DNA of 43,577 nucleotides, taken from positions 1 through 43,577 of the forward strand of contig NZ_BONC01000067.1 in NCBI RefSeq assembly GCF_016862515.1. Direction: 5' to 3'. Below the pieces are notes generated by a model that saw only the letters and a program-made list of their open reading frames with translations, was not told where the DNA came from and did no database searches. Made by a program: the position numbers and the translations under genes. This document shows, in pieces, positions 30,518 through 38,385 of the stretch. How positions within the stretch are numbered: position 1 is the stretch's first letter; each line of letters opens with the position of its first letter. Origin of the DNA: Asanoa iriomotensis (lineage in GTDB: Bacteria; Actinomycetota; Actinomycetes; Mycobacteriales; Micromonosporaceae).

Positions 30518-32611
30518 CGGCTCGCGGTCGTGGTCCGGGGCCCCCGGTGTCGCGTCGTCGTGGCGCTTGAAGAGCTTGCTCGGCCACCACATCCAGCGGC
30601 CCACGTCCAGGGTCAGCGCCGTGACCAGCACCGACCGCACGATCAAGGTGTCGAGCAGCACCCCGAACGCCACCGTGAAGCCGATCTGGGCCGCGAGTAC
30701 CAGTGGCAGCGAGACCAGCGCCGCGAATGTGCCCGCCAGGACCAGGCCCGCTGACGTGATCACGCCGCCCGTGGCGGACAGGCCGATCAGGGCTCCGCGG
30801 TGGGTGCCGTGGCGCAGCGACTCCTCGCGTACCCGGGTGACCAGGAAGATGTTGTAGTCGATGCCCAGCGCCACCAGGAACACGAACGTCTGCAGCGGGA
30901 ACGCGGCGTCCGCCCCGGCGAAGCCGAAGACGTGGTTGAACATCAGCGCGCTGACGCCCAGGGCCGCACCGAACGACAGCACCACCGTGGCGATCAGCAG
31001 CAGCGGCGCGACGATCGCCCGCAGCAGCAGCGCCAGGATGAGGAACACCACGAGCAGCACCACCGGCATGACCACTGTGGAGTCGCGGGCCGCCGACTCC
31101 TGGATGTCGAGCGTGATCGCGGTGCTGCCGCCGAGCCGGGCGTCGGCGCCGTCCACGGCGTGGATCGCGGTCCGGGCCGCCTCGACCGTGCGCACGGCGG
31201 CGTCGCTGTTGGGTGCGGCCTCGAGCGTACCCAGGATGAGCGCGCTGTCGTTCTTGACGACCGGCGGGGTGACCCCGGTCAGACCCGGCACGCCGGCCAG
31301 CGCCGCCCGGACCTGCTCCGCCGAGTCGGCGCGGGCCACGACGTAGACCGGGTCGCCCGAGCCCGCCGGGAAGTGCCGCGCCTGGATCTCCTCGCCAGTG
31401 ACCGCCTGTGTCGAGTTGGTGAACTGGTCCTTGCTCGGGATCCCGTCGGCCTTGAGCCCCGTCACCGCGAACGCCATCGCGCCCAGCACCAGCGCCGTCG
31501 CGATCCACACCGTCCGCGGCCGCCGTGCGATGGCGGTGCCGATCCGGGTCCAGATGCCCTGCCCGCCGCGGGCGGGCGCGCCGTGCACCGGTCGGCGCGG
31601 CCAGAAGATCCAGCGGCCGAAGATGACCAGCAGTGCCGGCATCAGCGTGACCATGGCCAGCAGGCCGACGACGATGCCGATCGCGGACGCCGGCCCGAGT
31701 CCCTTGGTGGAGTTGAGCGTGGCCAGCATCAGCACGAGCAGGCCGACGGCGACGGTCGCGGCGCTCGCGATGATCGCCGGGCTCGACCGGCGCAGCGCGA
31801 CCGCCATCGCCTCGTGCCGGTCCTCGTGGCGCAGCAACTCCTCCCGGTAGCGCGAGGTGAGCAGCAGCGCGTAGTCCGTGGCGGCGCCGAAGACCAGCAC
31901 GGTGAGCACGAAGCTGGTCTGCGCGTTGATGGTGAGCCCGGCGTGCTTGGCCAGCAGGTAGATCAGCGCCTCCGCGGTGACCAGCGCGCCGCCCGCGGCC
32001 ATCAGCGGCAGCAGCGGGAGCACCGGGCTGCGGTAGGTGAACAGCAGGATGACCACCACCACGACCGCGCTGATCATCCCGAGGGCGCCGATCCCGCTGA
32101 AGGCGTCGGACGAGTCGGCGGCGTACCCGGCGGGTCCGGTGACGTGGAACCCGAGCCCGTCCGCGTCCTTCTCGCCGACATCGCTCATCGCGGAGACCAC
32201 CTCGCCGATCGCGCTCCAGCCGCCCGCACTCTGGCGCACCTGGACGACGGTCTGGATCGCCTTGCCGTCCTGCGACCGGGTCGGACCCTGCGGCTGCCCG
32301 ACGACGCCGTCGATCCCGGCGAAGGCGGCCGCGTCCGCCCGCGCCTTGGCCAGGTCGGCGTCGGTGACACCCGCCGGCCGGTCGTAGATCACGATCGCGG
32401 GCAGCGTGTCCGCGGACTGGAACTCGCGGACCTGGTCGAGGACCTGGGTGGACTCGGCGTTGCCGGGCAGCCAGGCCGCGTTGTCGTTCTTCTGGACGTC
32501 GCCGAGCCGGCCGGCCAGCATCAGGGCCGGCACGAGCACAGCTAGCCAAATGGCAAGGACGAACCATTTCGCCCGCCGTCCGCTGGGTATCGTCAAAGCC
32601 TTACGCAACAT
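30500..32611 (-). CDS. MMPL/RND family transporter
   Basis: This 703-residue actinobacterial MMPL protein of the RND superfamily uses proton motive force to move lipids or hydrophobic compounds. It opens with TM1 (WFVLAIWLAVLVPALMLAGR) and a periplasmic domain containing NDNAAWLPGNAESTQVLDQV. Five TMs follow (around MISAVVVVVILLFTY to LLAMVTLMPALLVIFGRWIF), then a second periplasmic domain and TM7-12. GAATDYALLLTSRYREEL and GIDYNIFLVTRVREESLRHG are the paired TM4/TM10 motifs with the Asp-Tyr proton-relay dyads. The C-terminal LTLDVGRWMWWPSKLFKR is typical. It starts nine bases after the ECF41 sigma gene and is probably co-transcribed with it. Confidence 0.92.
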   Translation of the reverse strand: MLRKALTIPSGRRAKWFVLAIWLAVLVPALMLAGRLGDVQKNDNAAWLPGNAESTQVLDQVREFQSADTLPAIVIYDRPAGVTDADLAKARADAAAFAGIDGVVGQPQGPTRSQDGKAIQTVVQVRQSAGGWSAIGEVVSAMSDVGEKDADGLGFHVTGPAGYAADSSDAFSGIGALGMISAVVVVVILLFTYRSPVLPLLPLMAAGGALVTAEALIYLLAKHAGLTINAQTSFVLTVLVFGAATDYALLLTSRYREELLRHEDRHEAMAVALRRSSPAIIASAATVAVGLLVLMLATLNSTKGLGPASAIGIVVGLLAMVTLMPALLVIFGRWIFWPRRPVHGAPARGGQGIWTRIGTAIARRPRTVWIATALVLGAMAFAVTGLKADGIPSKDQFTNSTQAVTGEEIQARHFPAGSGDPVYVVARADSAEQVRAALAGVPGLTGVTPPVVKNDSALILGTLEAAPNSDAAVRTVEAARTAIHAVDGADARLGGSTAITLDIQESAARDSTVVMPVVLLVVFLILALLLRAIVAPLLLIATVVLSFGAALGVSALMFNHVFGFAGADAAFPLQTFVFLVALGIDYNIFLVTRVREESLRHGTHRGALIGLSATGGVITSAGLVLAGTFAALVSLPLVLAAQIGFTVAFGVLLDTLIVRSVLVTALTLDVGRWMWWPSKLFKRHDDATPGAPDHDREPALATR

Positions 32612-32620
32612 GGATAGTCC

Positions 32621-33499
32621 TCAATCGACGTGGGCGAGCTTGTCGGGGTTGGCGACGGAATAGATCGCGGACACCTGGCGGCCGTCCGGGGTGAGGTCCA
32701 GGACGACCACGGCATAGAGCCGGTCGCCGGCGAACAGCAGGGCCGACGGGTCGCCGTTGACGCTGCGGTAGACGACCTCGATGTCCGCGCCGGCGGTGGG
32801 CGCGGTGTGGGTGATGAGGCGGGCGACGTTGGCCCGGCCCTGGATCGGCCGGCGACCCCCGGCGGTGTGCGCCTTGCCGCCGCTGTCGCCCCAGAGGCTG
32901 ACGTCCGGGGCGAGGATCTCCAGGAGGGCCGCCATGTCGCCGCCGAGCGCGGCCGCCAGGAACCGCTCGGTCACCTCCCGCTGGACGCTCGGGTCCGGCT
33001 GGAACCTCGGGCGCCGGGCATGGACGTGCTCACGGGCGCGGTGGGCGAGTTGGCGGACTGCCGACGGGTTGCGGCCGAGGATCTCGGCGATCTCGGTGTG
33101 CGCGTAGCCGAACACCTCGTGGAGCACGAAGACGCCGCGTTCGAGCGGGGTCAGGGTTTCGAGCACGACGAGCAGCGCCATGGAGACGGACTCGACCCGC
33201 ACGGACGCGTCCGACCCGTCGCCGGCCTCGACGACGGGCTCGGGCAGCCAGGGCCCCACGTAGGTCTCCCGGCGCCGGCTGATGCTGGCCTGCTGGGCGA
33301 GGGCGCGGTTGACCGCGATGCGTACCAGATAGGCCTTCGAGTTGTCGATCTCACCGGGCGCCGTGTGCCGCTCGGCCCACGCCAGCCAGGTCTCCTGCAG
33401 CACGTCCTCGGTGTCGGCGACGCTGCCGAGCATGTTGTAGACGATCGAGAACAACAACGTGCGGTGCTCGGTGTACGCCTGCGTCGCGGTATCGGTCAT
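32621..33499 (-). CDS. ECF41-family RNA polymerase sigma factor (SigJ-like)
   Basis: This 292-residue sigma factor has sigma-2 (LLFSIVYNMLGSVADTEDVL, then QETWLAW) and sigma-4 (LTPLERGVFVLHEVFGYAHT). Its helix-turn-helix AEILGRNPSAVRQLAHRA follows, then a SnoaL-like C-terminal extension. All three ECF41 hallmarks are present: WLPEP (84-88), DSGGK (205-209, usually DGGGK) and NPDKL (284-288). The extension acts as a built-in regulator in place of an anti-sigma factor. ATG 33499 follows a strong AGGAGG. Characterised ECF41 genes usually neighbour a carboxymuconolactone decarboxylase, oxidoreductase or epimerase target, but here the downstream gene is an MMPL transporter, which suggests an altered regulon. 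A near-match to the ECF41 promoter lies upstream. Confidence 0.93.
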   Translation of the reverse strand: MTDTATQAYTEHRTLLFSIVYNMLGSVADTEDVLQETWLAWAERHTAPGEIDNSKAYLVRIAVNRALAQQASISRRRETYVGPWLPEPVVEAGDGSDASVRVESVSMALLVVLETLTPLERGVFVLHEVFGYAHTEIAEILGRNPSAVRQLAHRAREHVHARRPRFQPDPSVQREVTERFLAAALGGDMAALLEILAPDVSLWGDSGGKAHTAGGRRPIQGRANVARLITHTAPTAGADIEVVYRSVNGDPSALLFAGDRLYAVVVLDLTPDGRQVSAIYSVANPDKLAHVD

Positions 33500-33530
33500 C
33501 GTCCGGGCCTCCTGTCGGTCGCTACGTGAG

Positions 33531-33557
33531 AGCGAGACAGGCACCCGAAGTGCGACA
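33531..33557 (-). promoter_or_regulatory. Near-match to an ECF41 promoter upstream of the sigma gene
   Basis: On the minus strand TGTCGCA (33557-33551) is followed by 16 bases and CGCT (33534-33531). The published ECF41 target is TGTCACA-N16-CGTC, so spacing is exact with one mismatch in the -35 and two in the -10. It would allow self-activation of the sigma-MMPL unit. Confidence 0.35.
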
Positions 33558-33583
33558 TGGCCGGCGGAAATGTGTCCCGGGTC

Positions 33584-34207
33584 TCAGGCGGCCGGGATGT
33601 GGTAGCCGGAGGCGATGTTCAGCGTGGTGGCGAACGTGAGGTACATCAGCCAGAGGCCGACCAGGATGTGGAAGAAGCCCAGGGCCTTCTCCCCGAGGTT
33701 GACCGTCGCCCGACCGTTCGCGAGCGCCCGCACGCCGATCTTGAAGCTCGCGAAGAACTCCGCGACGTAGACCAGCGCGAGCCCGATGAACAGCACGCCG
33801 AGCGGCCACGAGCCGGCCAGGAAGAACACCGTGGCGCCGAGGACCGAGATGATCACGAACGGGATCGACATGAAGCCGTTGGGCCGGGCGTCGGCGCCGT
33901 GCGCGCGGTTCCAGCCCAACACGAACCAGTGGATGCCGTACGCGCTGAACGCGAGCGCCGCCATGTAGGTCGCGCTGGCGTCGGTGAAGACCGGAAACCA
34001 GGTCAGGCCGACGAACAGGATCACGCCGACCAGGGCCTGGCAGAAGCCGGGCAGCCAGATACCCCACATGCCCGTGGCCCGGTCGACCTGCGGATCGCGC
34101 CGAGGGAAGCCGAACAGCTCCTGCGGACCGTAGATCAGGTAGCCGGTGCCCAGGCCGAAGAACCCGAGCGCCACCGGCAGGAACATCGATTCCGGGAAGA
34201 CGGACAC
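33584..34207 (-). CDS. Six-TM membrane protein, GPR1/FUN34/YaaH-like
   Basis: This 207-residue protein has six hydrophobic segments: FLPVALGFFGLGTGYLIYG, WGIWLPGFCQALVGVILFVG, YMAALAFSAYGIHWFVLGWN, FVIISVLGATVFFLAGSW, PLGVLFIGLALVYVAEFFAS and ALGFFHILVGLWLMYLTFAT. Layout and spaced motifs (ALGFFGLGTGYLIY, LAFSAYGIHW, TTLNIASGYHIPA) resemble the YaaH/SatP acetate-succinate transporters. It lies 36 bases downstream of the luciferase-like gene in the redox operon, so uptake of a small organic acid for the FAD/FeS oxidoreductase is a fair inference. The family match is by eye and only moderate. Confidence 0.65.
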   Translation of the reverse strand: MSVFPESMFLPVALGFFGLGTGYLIYGPQELFGFPRRDPQVDRATGMWGIWLPGFCQALVGVILFVGLTWFPVFTDASATYMAALAFSAYGIHWFVLGWNRAHGADARPNGFMSIPFVIISVLGATVFFLAGSWPLGVLFIGLALVYVAEFFASFKIGVRALANGRATVNLGEKALGFFHILVGLWLMYLTFATTLNIASGYHIPAA

Positions 34208-34243
34208 ATAGTGGATTATCTTCCTGATTAATGCCCTTCTAGG

Positions 34244-35299
34244 TTATTTTCCGGAAAAGGCCGGCATCACCTCGTCGTGGATGAGCTGGAGTTGGTCGTT
34301 GACCGAGGCGACGTTGTCGAGGTCCCGGCCCATCAGGGCCTTGACCAGCGCGGCGTCCGTGATCGCGAAGATCAGGTGGTTGACGCCCGCGTCGACGATC
34401 TCGCTGCGCAGCTTGGCCACGCACTCCTCCGGCGTGCCCGCCACCGACAGGCGTTCGGCGATGTCGGGCCGGGTGAGCTCGATCGCGCCCGCCAGGTCGC
34501 CCTTGCCGAGGGCGTCGATGACCGGTTGCAGGTCGGCCGGGTCGACGCCGTTGCGGCGCAGTTGCTCCGCCGGCATCGACGACGCGTACAGGCCGACCAT
34601 GCTGCGCGCGGCCTCCTTGGCCGCGGCCGAGTCGCGGCCGATCGAGAAGACGATCCACGCGCCGATGTCCAGCGACTGCCAGTCGCGGCCGGCCTTTTCG
34701 GCTCCCTTTCGGACGTTCGACACCAGATAGTCGTACGCCTCGCGGGTGTAGCTCAACGCGTGGTGCACCCCGTCGGAGACCTCGCCGGCCTTCTGGAACG
34801 AGCGCGGGCCGCGCATCGCGCCGAGCAGCAACGGCAACCGCGGCTGGACCGGCCGGGCGAACGTGAACAGCCCCGAGTACTTGTAGAACTCGCCCTCGAA
34901 GTTGATCGCGCCCTCGTCGAGCAGGGTCCGCATCACGGTGTGCGCCTCGAGCGTCCGGGACAGCGGCCGGGTCTGTGCCCAGTCGATGTGGTACTGCGCC
35001 AGCAGACCGAAGTTGCCGCAGGAGATGACGCACTCGGCGCGGCCGCCGGTCAGTTCGTCCAATGTGGCCGTCGCCTGTGCGATCAGCGTCGGCTCGCGGA
35101 GCACGACGCCCGACAGGCTCGGGCCGAACCGGATGTTAATGGTCTTGTCGGCGGCCGCCGCGAACAGCAGCCACATGTCCTTGTGCCAGGTCTCGTCGGC
35201 GGCATAGCACCCGTAGAAGCCGAGCTCGTCCGCCTTCTTGATCGACTCCATCGAGTCGGCGAGCGGGTAGTCGGGAAGCATCACATAGCTGAACCGCAT
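34244..35299 (-). CDS. Luciferase-like (LLM class) flavin or F420-dependent oxidoreductase
   Basis: This 351-residue TIM-barrel enzyme of the bacterial luciferase/F420 reductase superfamily starts MRFSYVMLPDYPLADSMESI. It includes ADELGFYGCYAADETWHKDM, IRFGPSLSGVVLREPTLIAQ and LDELTGGRAECVISCGNFGL, the LDxLTxGR motif typical of the LLM group. Late motifs are LPLLLGAMRGPRSFQKAGEV and VAGTPEECVAKLRSEIVDAG. The actinobacterial origin favours cofactor F420 over FMN, but that is not settled by sequence. It follows the 83-residue orphan by seven bases and belongs to the same operon as the FAD and FeS proteins. Substrate unknown. Confidence 0.87.
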   Translation of the reverse strand: MRFSYVMLPDYPLADSMESIKKADELGFYGCYAADETWHKDMWLLFAAAADKTINIRFGPSLSGVVLREPTLIAQATATLDELTGGRAECVISCGNFGLLAQYHIDWAQTRPLSRTLEAHTVMRTLLDEGAINFEGEFYKYSGLFTFARPVQPRLPLLLGAMRGPRSFQKAGEVSDGVHHALSYTREAYDYLVSNVRKGAEKAGRDWQSLDIGAWIVFSIGRDSAAAKEAARSMVGLYASSMPAEQLRRNGVDPADLQPVIDALGKGDLAGAIELTRPDIAERLSVAGTPEECVAKLRSEIVDAGVNHLIFAITDAALVKALMGRDLDNVASVNDQLQLIHDEVMPAFSGK

Positions 35300-35306
35300 G
35301 GCGTCC

Positions 35307-35558
35307 TCACTCTTCGGTCGAGATCAGCTCCTCGCCGGACACCACCGAGTCGGCCCAGTGGGCGTGCATCCACGCGAGGTGCTCCCACCGGCTGTCGACG
35401 ATGCGGCGCGTGTCCCACGCCGGGAAGTCGTGTTGCTGGATGTGGTCCCGCATCAGCTCGGGGTCCACTTCATACACGTGGTCGAGGCGTTGCACCACCA
35501 CGTCGTTGATCCGCCGCGGGTCGGGCGGGCGCTCTGCCGAAAGACGAAAACCGATCAT
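35307..35558 (-). CDS. 83-residue conserved-operon protein of unknown function
   Basis: This small soluble protein starts MIGFRLSAERPPDPRRINDV and contains QQHDFPAWDTRRIVDSRWEH and LAWMHAHWADSVVSGEELIS. It is rich in Trp, His and Asp/Glu and has no Cys, signal peptide or membrane segment. I do not recognise the family. ATG 35558 overlaps the FAD gene stop by one base (TGATG); a GTG three bases earlier is also possible. Its position between the FAD enzyme and the luciferase-like enzyme, with tight spacing on both sides, suggests an accessory subunit or a small binding protein for that pathway. Codon use matches its neighbours, so it is probably a true gene. Confidence 0.75.
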   Translation of the reverse strand: MIGFRLSAERPPDPRRINDVVVQRLDHVYEVDPELMRDHIQQHDFPAWDTRRIVDSRWEHLAWMHAHWADSVVSGEELISTEE

Positions 35559-37057
35559 CACTCGTACGCCTCGTCGAGAAGGTATTTCCCGGGGTTCATG
35601 ATGTTGAGCGGGTCGAGCACGCGCTTGACCTTCTTCATCACGTCCCAGCCGCCGCCCAGCTCCTCGGGCACGAGGTCGACCTCACCCGCGCGGCAGGCGC
35701 CGTGGCACGCGCTGATCGAGCCGCCGTGCGCGATCGCCACCGCCGCGATGTCGCGCTTGGCGGTGACCCAGGCGTCCCAGGCGGCGTCGTCGAGCTCCTG
35801 CTCCCAGATGCCGACGTCGATCTCGGTGAGGTAGTCGCCCCACGGCTTGAACGCCGCGTTGGTGTAGGCGAACATCCCCCAGTCGTCGAAGATCCGGAAG
35901 TTGTCGCCGAGCCGGGCCACGATCTCGTGCCACTCGCGGCGCACCTGCGGCAGTTGCGACCAGTTGATCGACGCGTCCTCGCAGTGCCAGCTCATCGGCA
36001 CGACCTGGCCGTCGCGCAGCCGCCCGTGCAGCGGCGTCGCGTAGCGGTCGTGCCGGCTCGCCCAGTCGCCTTGGGAGATCTCGTCGCCCAGGTACGCGCC
36101 GCCGGTGTCCTTGCCGATCCGCATGAGCCGCTTGGCGCCGGGGCGCACCTCGTCGGTGGTGCCGTACATCGCGGTCGCGACCACGCACCGCACGTCGTCG
36201 GGCTGCGGGATGTAGGCCTCGTCGTCGCGGCGCAGGTAGTCGAGCTTCCACTCGTCGAAGAGCACGACACCGGCGAGCGTGGCCAGGCCGGATTTCGCCA
36301 GGGCGCCCGTCGAGCGCCAGGCGGTCTCGTAGTCGGGATATGAGAAGAACGCCGCGAACTCGGCCTCGGGACGCGGGACCAGCTCCAGGACGGCCTCGGT
36401 GACGATGCCGAGCGTGCCCTGGTGGCCCATGAACAGGTGCTTGAGCTGGTAGCCGGTCGACGACTTGCGCACCTTGCGGCCGCCGCCGTCGCCGACCCAG
36501 ATCAGCTCGCCCGTGGGCAGCACGATCTGGAAGCTGATCACCAGGTCGCGGGTGTGTCCGTAGCGGCCGCCGATCAGCGACCAGCCGCTCGTGCCGATCC
36601 GCCCGCCGACGAGGGAGCACGGGTACGACGCCGGGTCGTCGGGGTAGATGACGCCGTACTGCTGCAGCTCTTCGTTGAGCTTGAGCATGTTGATGCCCGG
36701 CTGCACCGTGACCGTGCGGTCGTCGAGGTCGATCTCCAGGATCTTGTTCATCAGCTTGACGTCGACGACGATGCCGTGGCGCAGGGGCACCGCGCCGTCG
36801 GTCAGCCCGGTCCCGCCGGCCCGCGGCACCACCGGGATCCGGTGTCGGTTGGCCAGCTTGACCACTTCGGACACCTGCTCGGCGGTGGTCGGCAGGACGA
36901 CGACGTCGGGCACGTGCTCGGCCCAGCGGTGCACCGGGAACGGCGCGGGGACGCGGGCGCGGTTGACCCGCGACGACCTGTCGGCGAACACGTTGTCGGG
37001 GCCGCAGATGGCGACCAGCTCGTCGATGACGGGGTCGGTGACGAGGGTGCTGGTCAT
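35558..37057 (-). CDS. FAD-binding oxidase/dehydrogenase (VAO/GlcD-like)
   Basis: This 499-residue flavoprotein of the vanillyl-alcohol-oxidase superfamily has a PCMH FAD-binding domain at about residues 45-225. That domain includes PVVPRAGGTGLTDGAV (75-90), IGTSGWSLIGGRYGHTRDLV and KHLFMGHQGTLGIVTEAVLE. The C-terminal substrate domain ends IAHGGSISACHGACRAGEVD, then VKRVLDPLNIMNPGKYLLDE, the usual GlcD-type end. It would oxidise a hydroxy-acid or alcohol-like substrate and pass electrons to the FeS protein, whose gene overlaps it by ATGA. SCHGACRAGE-type sequence replaces the common GEHGIG, suggesting a substrate other than glycolate or lactate. Reaction partner inferred from operon structure. 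Confidence 0.87.
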   Translation of the reverse strand: MTSTLVTDPVIDELVAICGPDNVFADRSSRVNRARVPAPFPVHRWAEHVPDVVVLPTTAEQVSEVVKLANRHRIPVVPRAGGTGLTDGAVPLRHGIVVDVKLMNKILEIDLDDRTVTVQPGINMLKLNEELQQYGVIYPDDPASYPCSLVGGRIGTSGWSLIGGRYGHTRDLVISFQIVLPTGELIWVGDGGGRKVRKSSTGYQLKHLFMGHQGTLGIVTEAVLELVPRPEAEFAAFFSYPDYETAWRSTGALAKSGLATLAGVVLFDEWKLDYLRRDDEAYIPQPDDVRCVVATAMYGTTDEVRPGAKRLMRIGKDTGGAYLGDEISQGDWASRHDRYATPLHGRLRDGQVVPMSWHCEDASINWSQLPQVRREWHEIVARLGDNFRIFDDWGMFAYTNAAFKPWGDYLTEIDVGIWEQELDDAAWDAWVTAKRDIAAVAIAHGGSISACHGACRAGEVDLVPEELGGGWDVMKKVKRVLDPLNIMNPGKYLLDEAYE

Positions 37058-38271
37058 CGCTCGTCCTCCAGACCCGCCGCCAGCGCGACGATCTCGAGCA
37101 GGTCCATGATCTCCAGCGCGCCGCGTTGTTCCGTGAGCGGCCGCTCCGACCAGACGCACGCGCTGACCAGCGTGTCGACGTCGAGCGCGGCGGCCCGCTC
37201 GACCCGGCGGCGGCTGATCTCGGCGGTCAGGTCGGGCCGCTCGATCGGCAGGCCGCCGCCGGCACCCGAGCAGTAGGACCACTGTGTGACGTGGTCGACG
37301 TCCTTGAACGTCAGGCCCGGGATGGCCCGCAGCACCTCGCGCGGGGCCGCGTGGATGCCCTTGCGCTTGTTGAGCCGGCAGGCGTCGTGGTAGGTCACGG
37401 TCCGCTCGACCGGGTGGGTCAGCGGCAGCCGGCCGTCGCGGATCAGCTCCGCGAGCAACTCGACGAAGAGGACGATCTCGAAGTCGTACTCGTCGCCGAA
37501 GTAGCTCGGATAGTCCTCGGTGAACGAGATGTAGTCGTGCGGGTCGAACACGATGATCCGGCGCGCGCCGACCGCCCGCCAGTCGTCCACATTGTGCTTG
37601 GCGAACTCGCGGGCGCGGTCGACGTAGCCCATCTCGGCGGCCGGACCGCCGCAGCACCACTGCTCGCGCATGAGGCCGAACTCGACGCCGGCCCGCTGGA
37701 GCAGCTTGGCCGCGGCCCGCGGCACCGACGTGCGGTGGAACGCGCCCTCGCAGTCGCAGAAGAGGATGGTCTCGCCGCCGATCGGCAGGTCGAGACCGGC
37801 CGCCCAGTCCCGGACGTGCTCCTGGCTGACGGGCACCTCGGCGCCCAGCACCGGCTCGGACTTCTGGCGGCTCGTCTCCTCGACCCAGCGCTGCCACCCG
37901 GGCTGGTGGATGCCCTGGTCGACGGCGAGGGCGCGGGCGGCCTTGACCAACTGCACGGTGCGCGTGCGGAAGCGGTAGAAGTCGCCGGTGAACAGGGTGT
38001 TGGGGCACCGCAGTTCGCAGGCGCCGCAACCCGTGCAGTGCACGTAGTCGCGGGCCACGTCGGCGATGTCCAGCAGCCCTTTCTCCATCGCGACGACGTT
38101 GGCGTGGAAGGCGGTGGGCGTGTGCACCTCGTTGCGGGTCACCTGCATCACGGGGCAGACCTCGCGGCAGAACTTGTGCCCAGAGCTGTAACAGTTGTAG
38201 GCGCCGTTGCGCCATTCCGCGACAAACCCGTCGGTGCCGTTGTCGCCGTCGGTGCGTTCGGTCGAAGACAT
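37054..38271 (-). CDS. (Fe-S)-binding oxidoreductase subunit with CCG domains
   Basis: This 405-residue electron-transfer protein of the GlcF/HdrB-like group has an N-terminal ferredoxin-like region. One canonical cluster motif is CTGCGACELRCP (Cys79, 82, 85, 89). The other is irregular: Cys27, Cys35 and Cys39 in NCYSSGHKFCREVCP, one Cys short of the usual four. Two CCG-type segments follow: QWCCGGPAAEMGY with YHDACRLNKRKG, and TQWSYCSGAGGGLP. These bind a non-cubane cluster or haem in related proteins. It is the first gene of a five-gene operon, started at ATG 38271 after GGGAGGA, and overlaps the FAD gene by ATGA. It likely accepts electrons from the FAD partner and passes them to the respiratory chain. 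Confidence 0.88.
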   Translation of the reverse strand: MSSTERTDGDNGTDGFVAEWRNGAYNCYSSGHKFCREVCPVMQVTRNEVHTPTAFHANVVAMEKGLLDIADVARDYVHCTGCGACELRCPNTLFTGDFYRFRTRTVQLVKAARALAVDQGIHQPGWQRWVEETSRQKSEPVLGAEVPVSQEHVRDWAAGLDLPIGGETILFCDCEGAFHRTSVPRAAAKLLQRAGVEFGLMREQWCCGGPAAEMGYVDRAREFAKHNVDDWRAVGARRIIVFDPHDYISFTEDYPSYFGDEYDFEIVLFVELLAELIRDGRLPLTHPVERTVTYHDACRLNKRKGIHAAPREVLRAIPGLTFKDVDHVTQWSYCSGAGGGLPIERPDLTAEISRRRVERAAALDVDTLVSACVWSERPLTEQRGALEIMDLLEIVALAAGLEDER

Positions 38272-38350
38272 CGTCGTCCTCCCTGGTCGCCGCACCATCG
38301 TGCCCTGCGGGCCGCGCGACCGTAAAGGGACGCTGATCATTAGCGTGGTC

Positions 38351-38365
38351 CGACGATTACCGTCG
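38351..38365. promoter_or_regulatory. Inverted repeat upstream of the FeS/FAD operon
   Basis: CGACG-ATTAC-CGTCG lies 80 bases upstream of the FeS gene start, in the 114-base gap after the TIR gene. It has the size of a repressor half-site pair but only five-base arms. Confidence 0.25.
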
Positions 38366-38385
38366 ACCCGTGCGAATCGGGCAGA

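Noticed and set aside
35558-38271. A standard glycolate oxidase (GlcDEF)
   Set aside because: There is no GlcE, the FAD protein lacks the usual GEHGIG motif, and the first FeS motif is incomplete.
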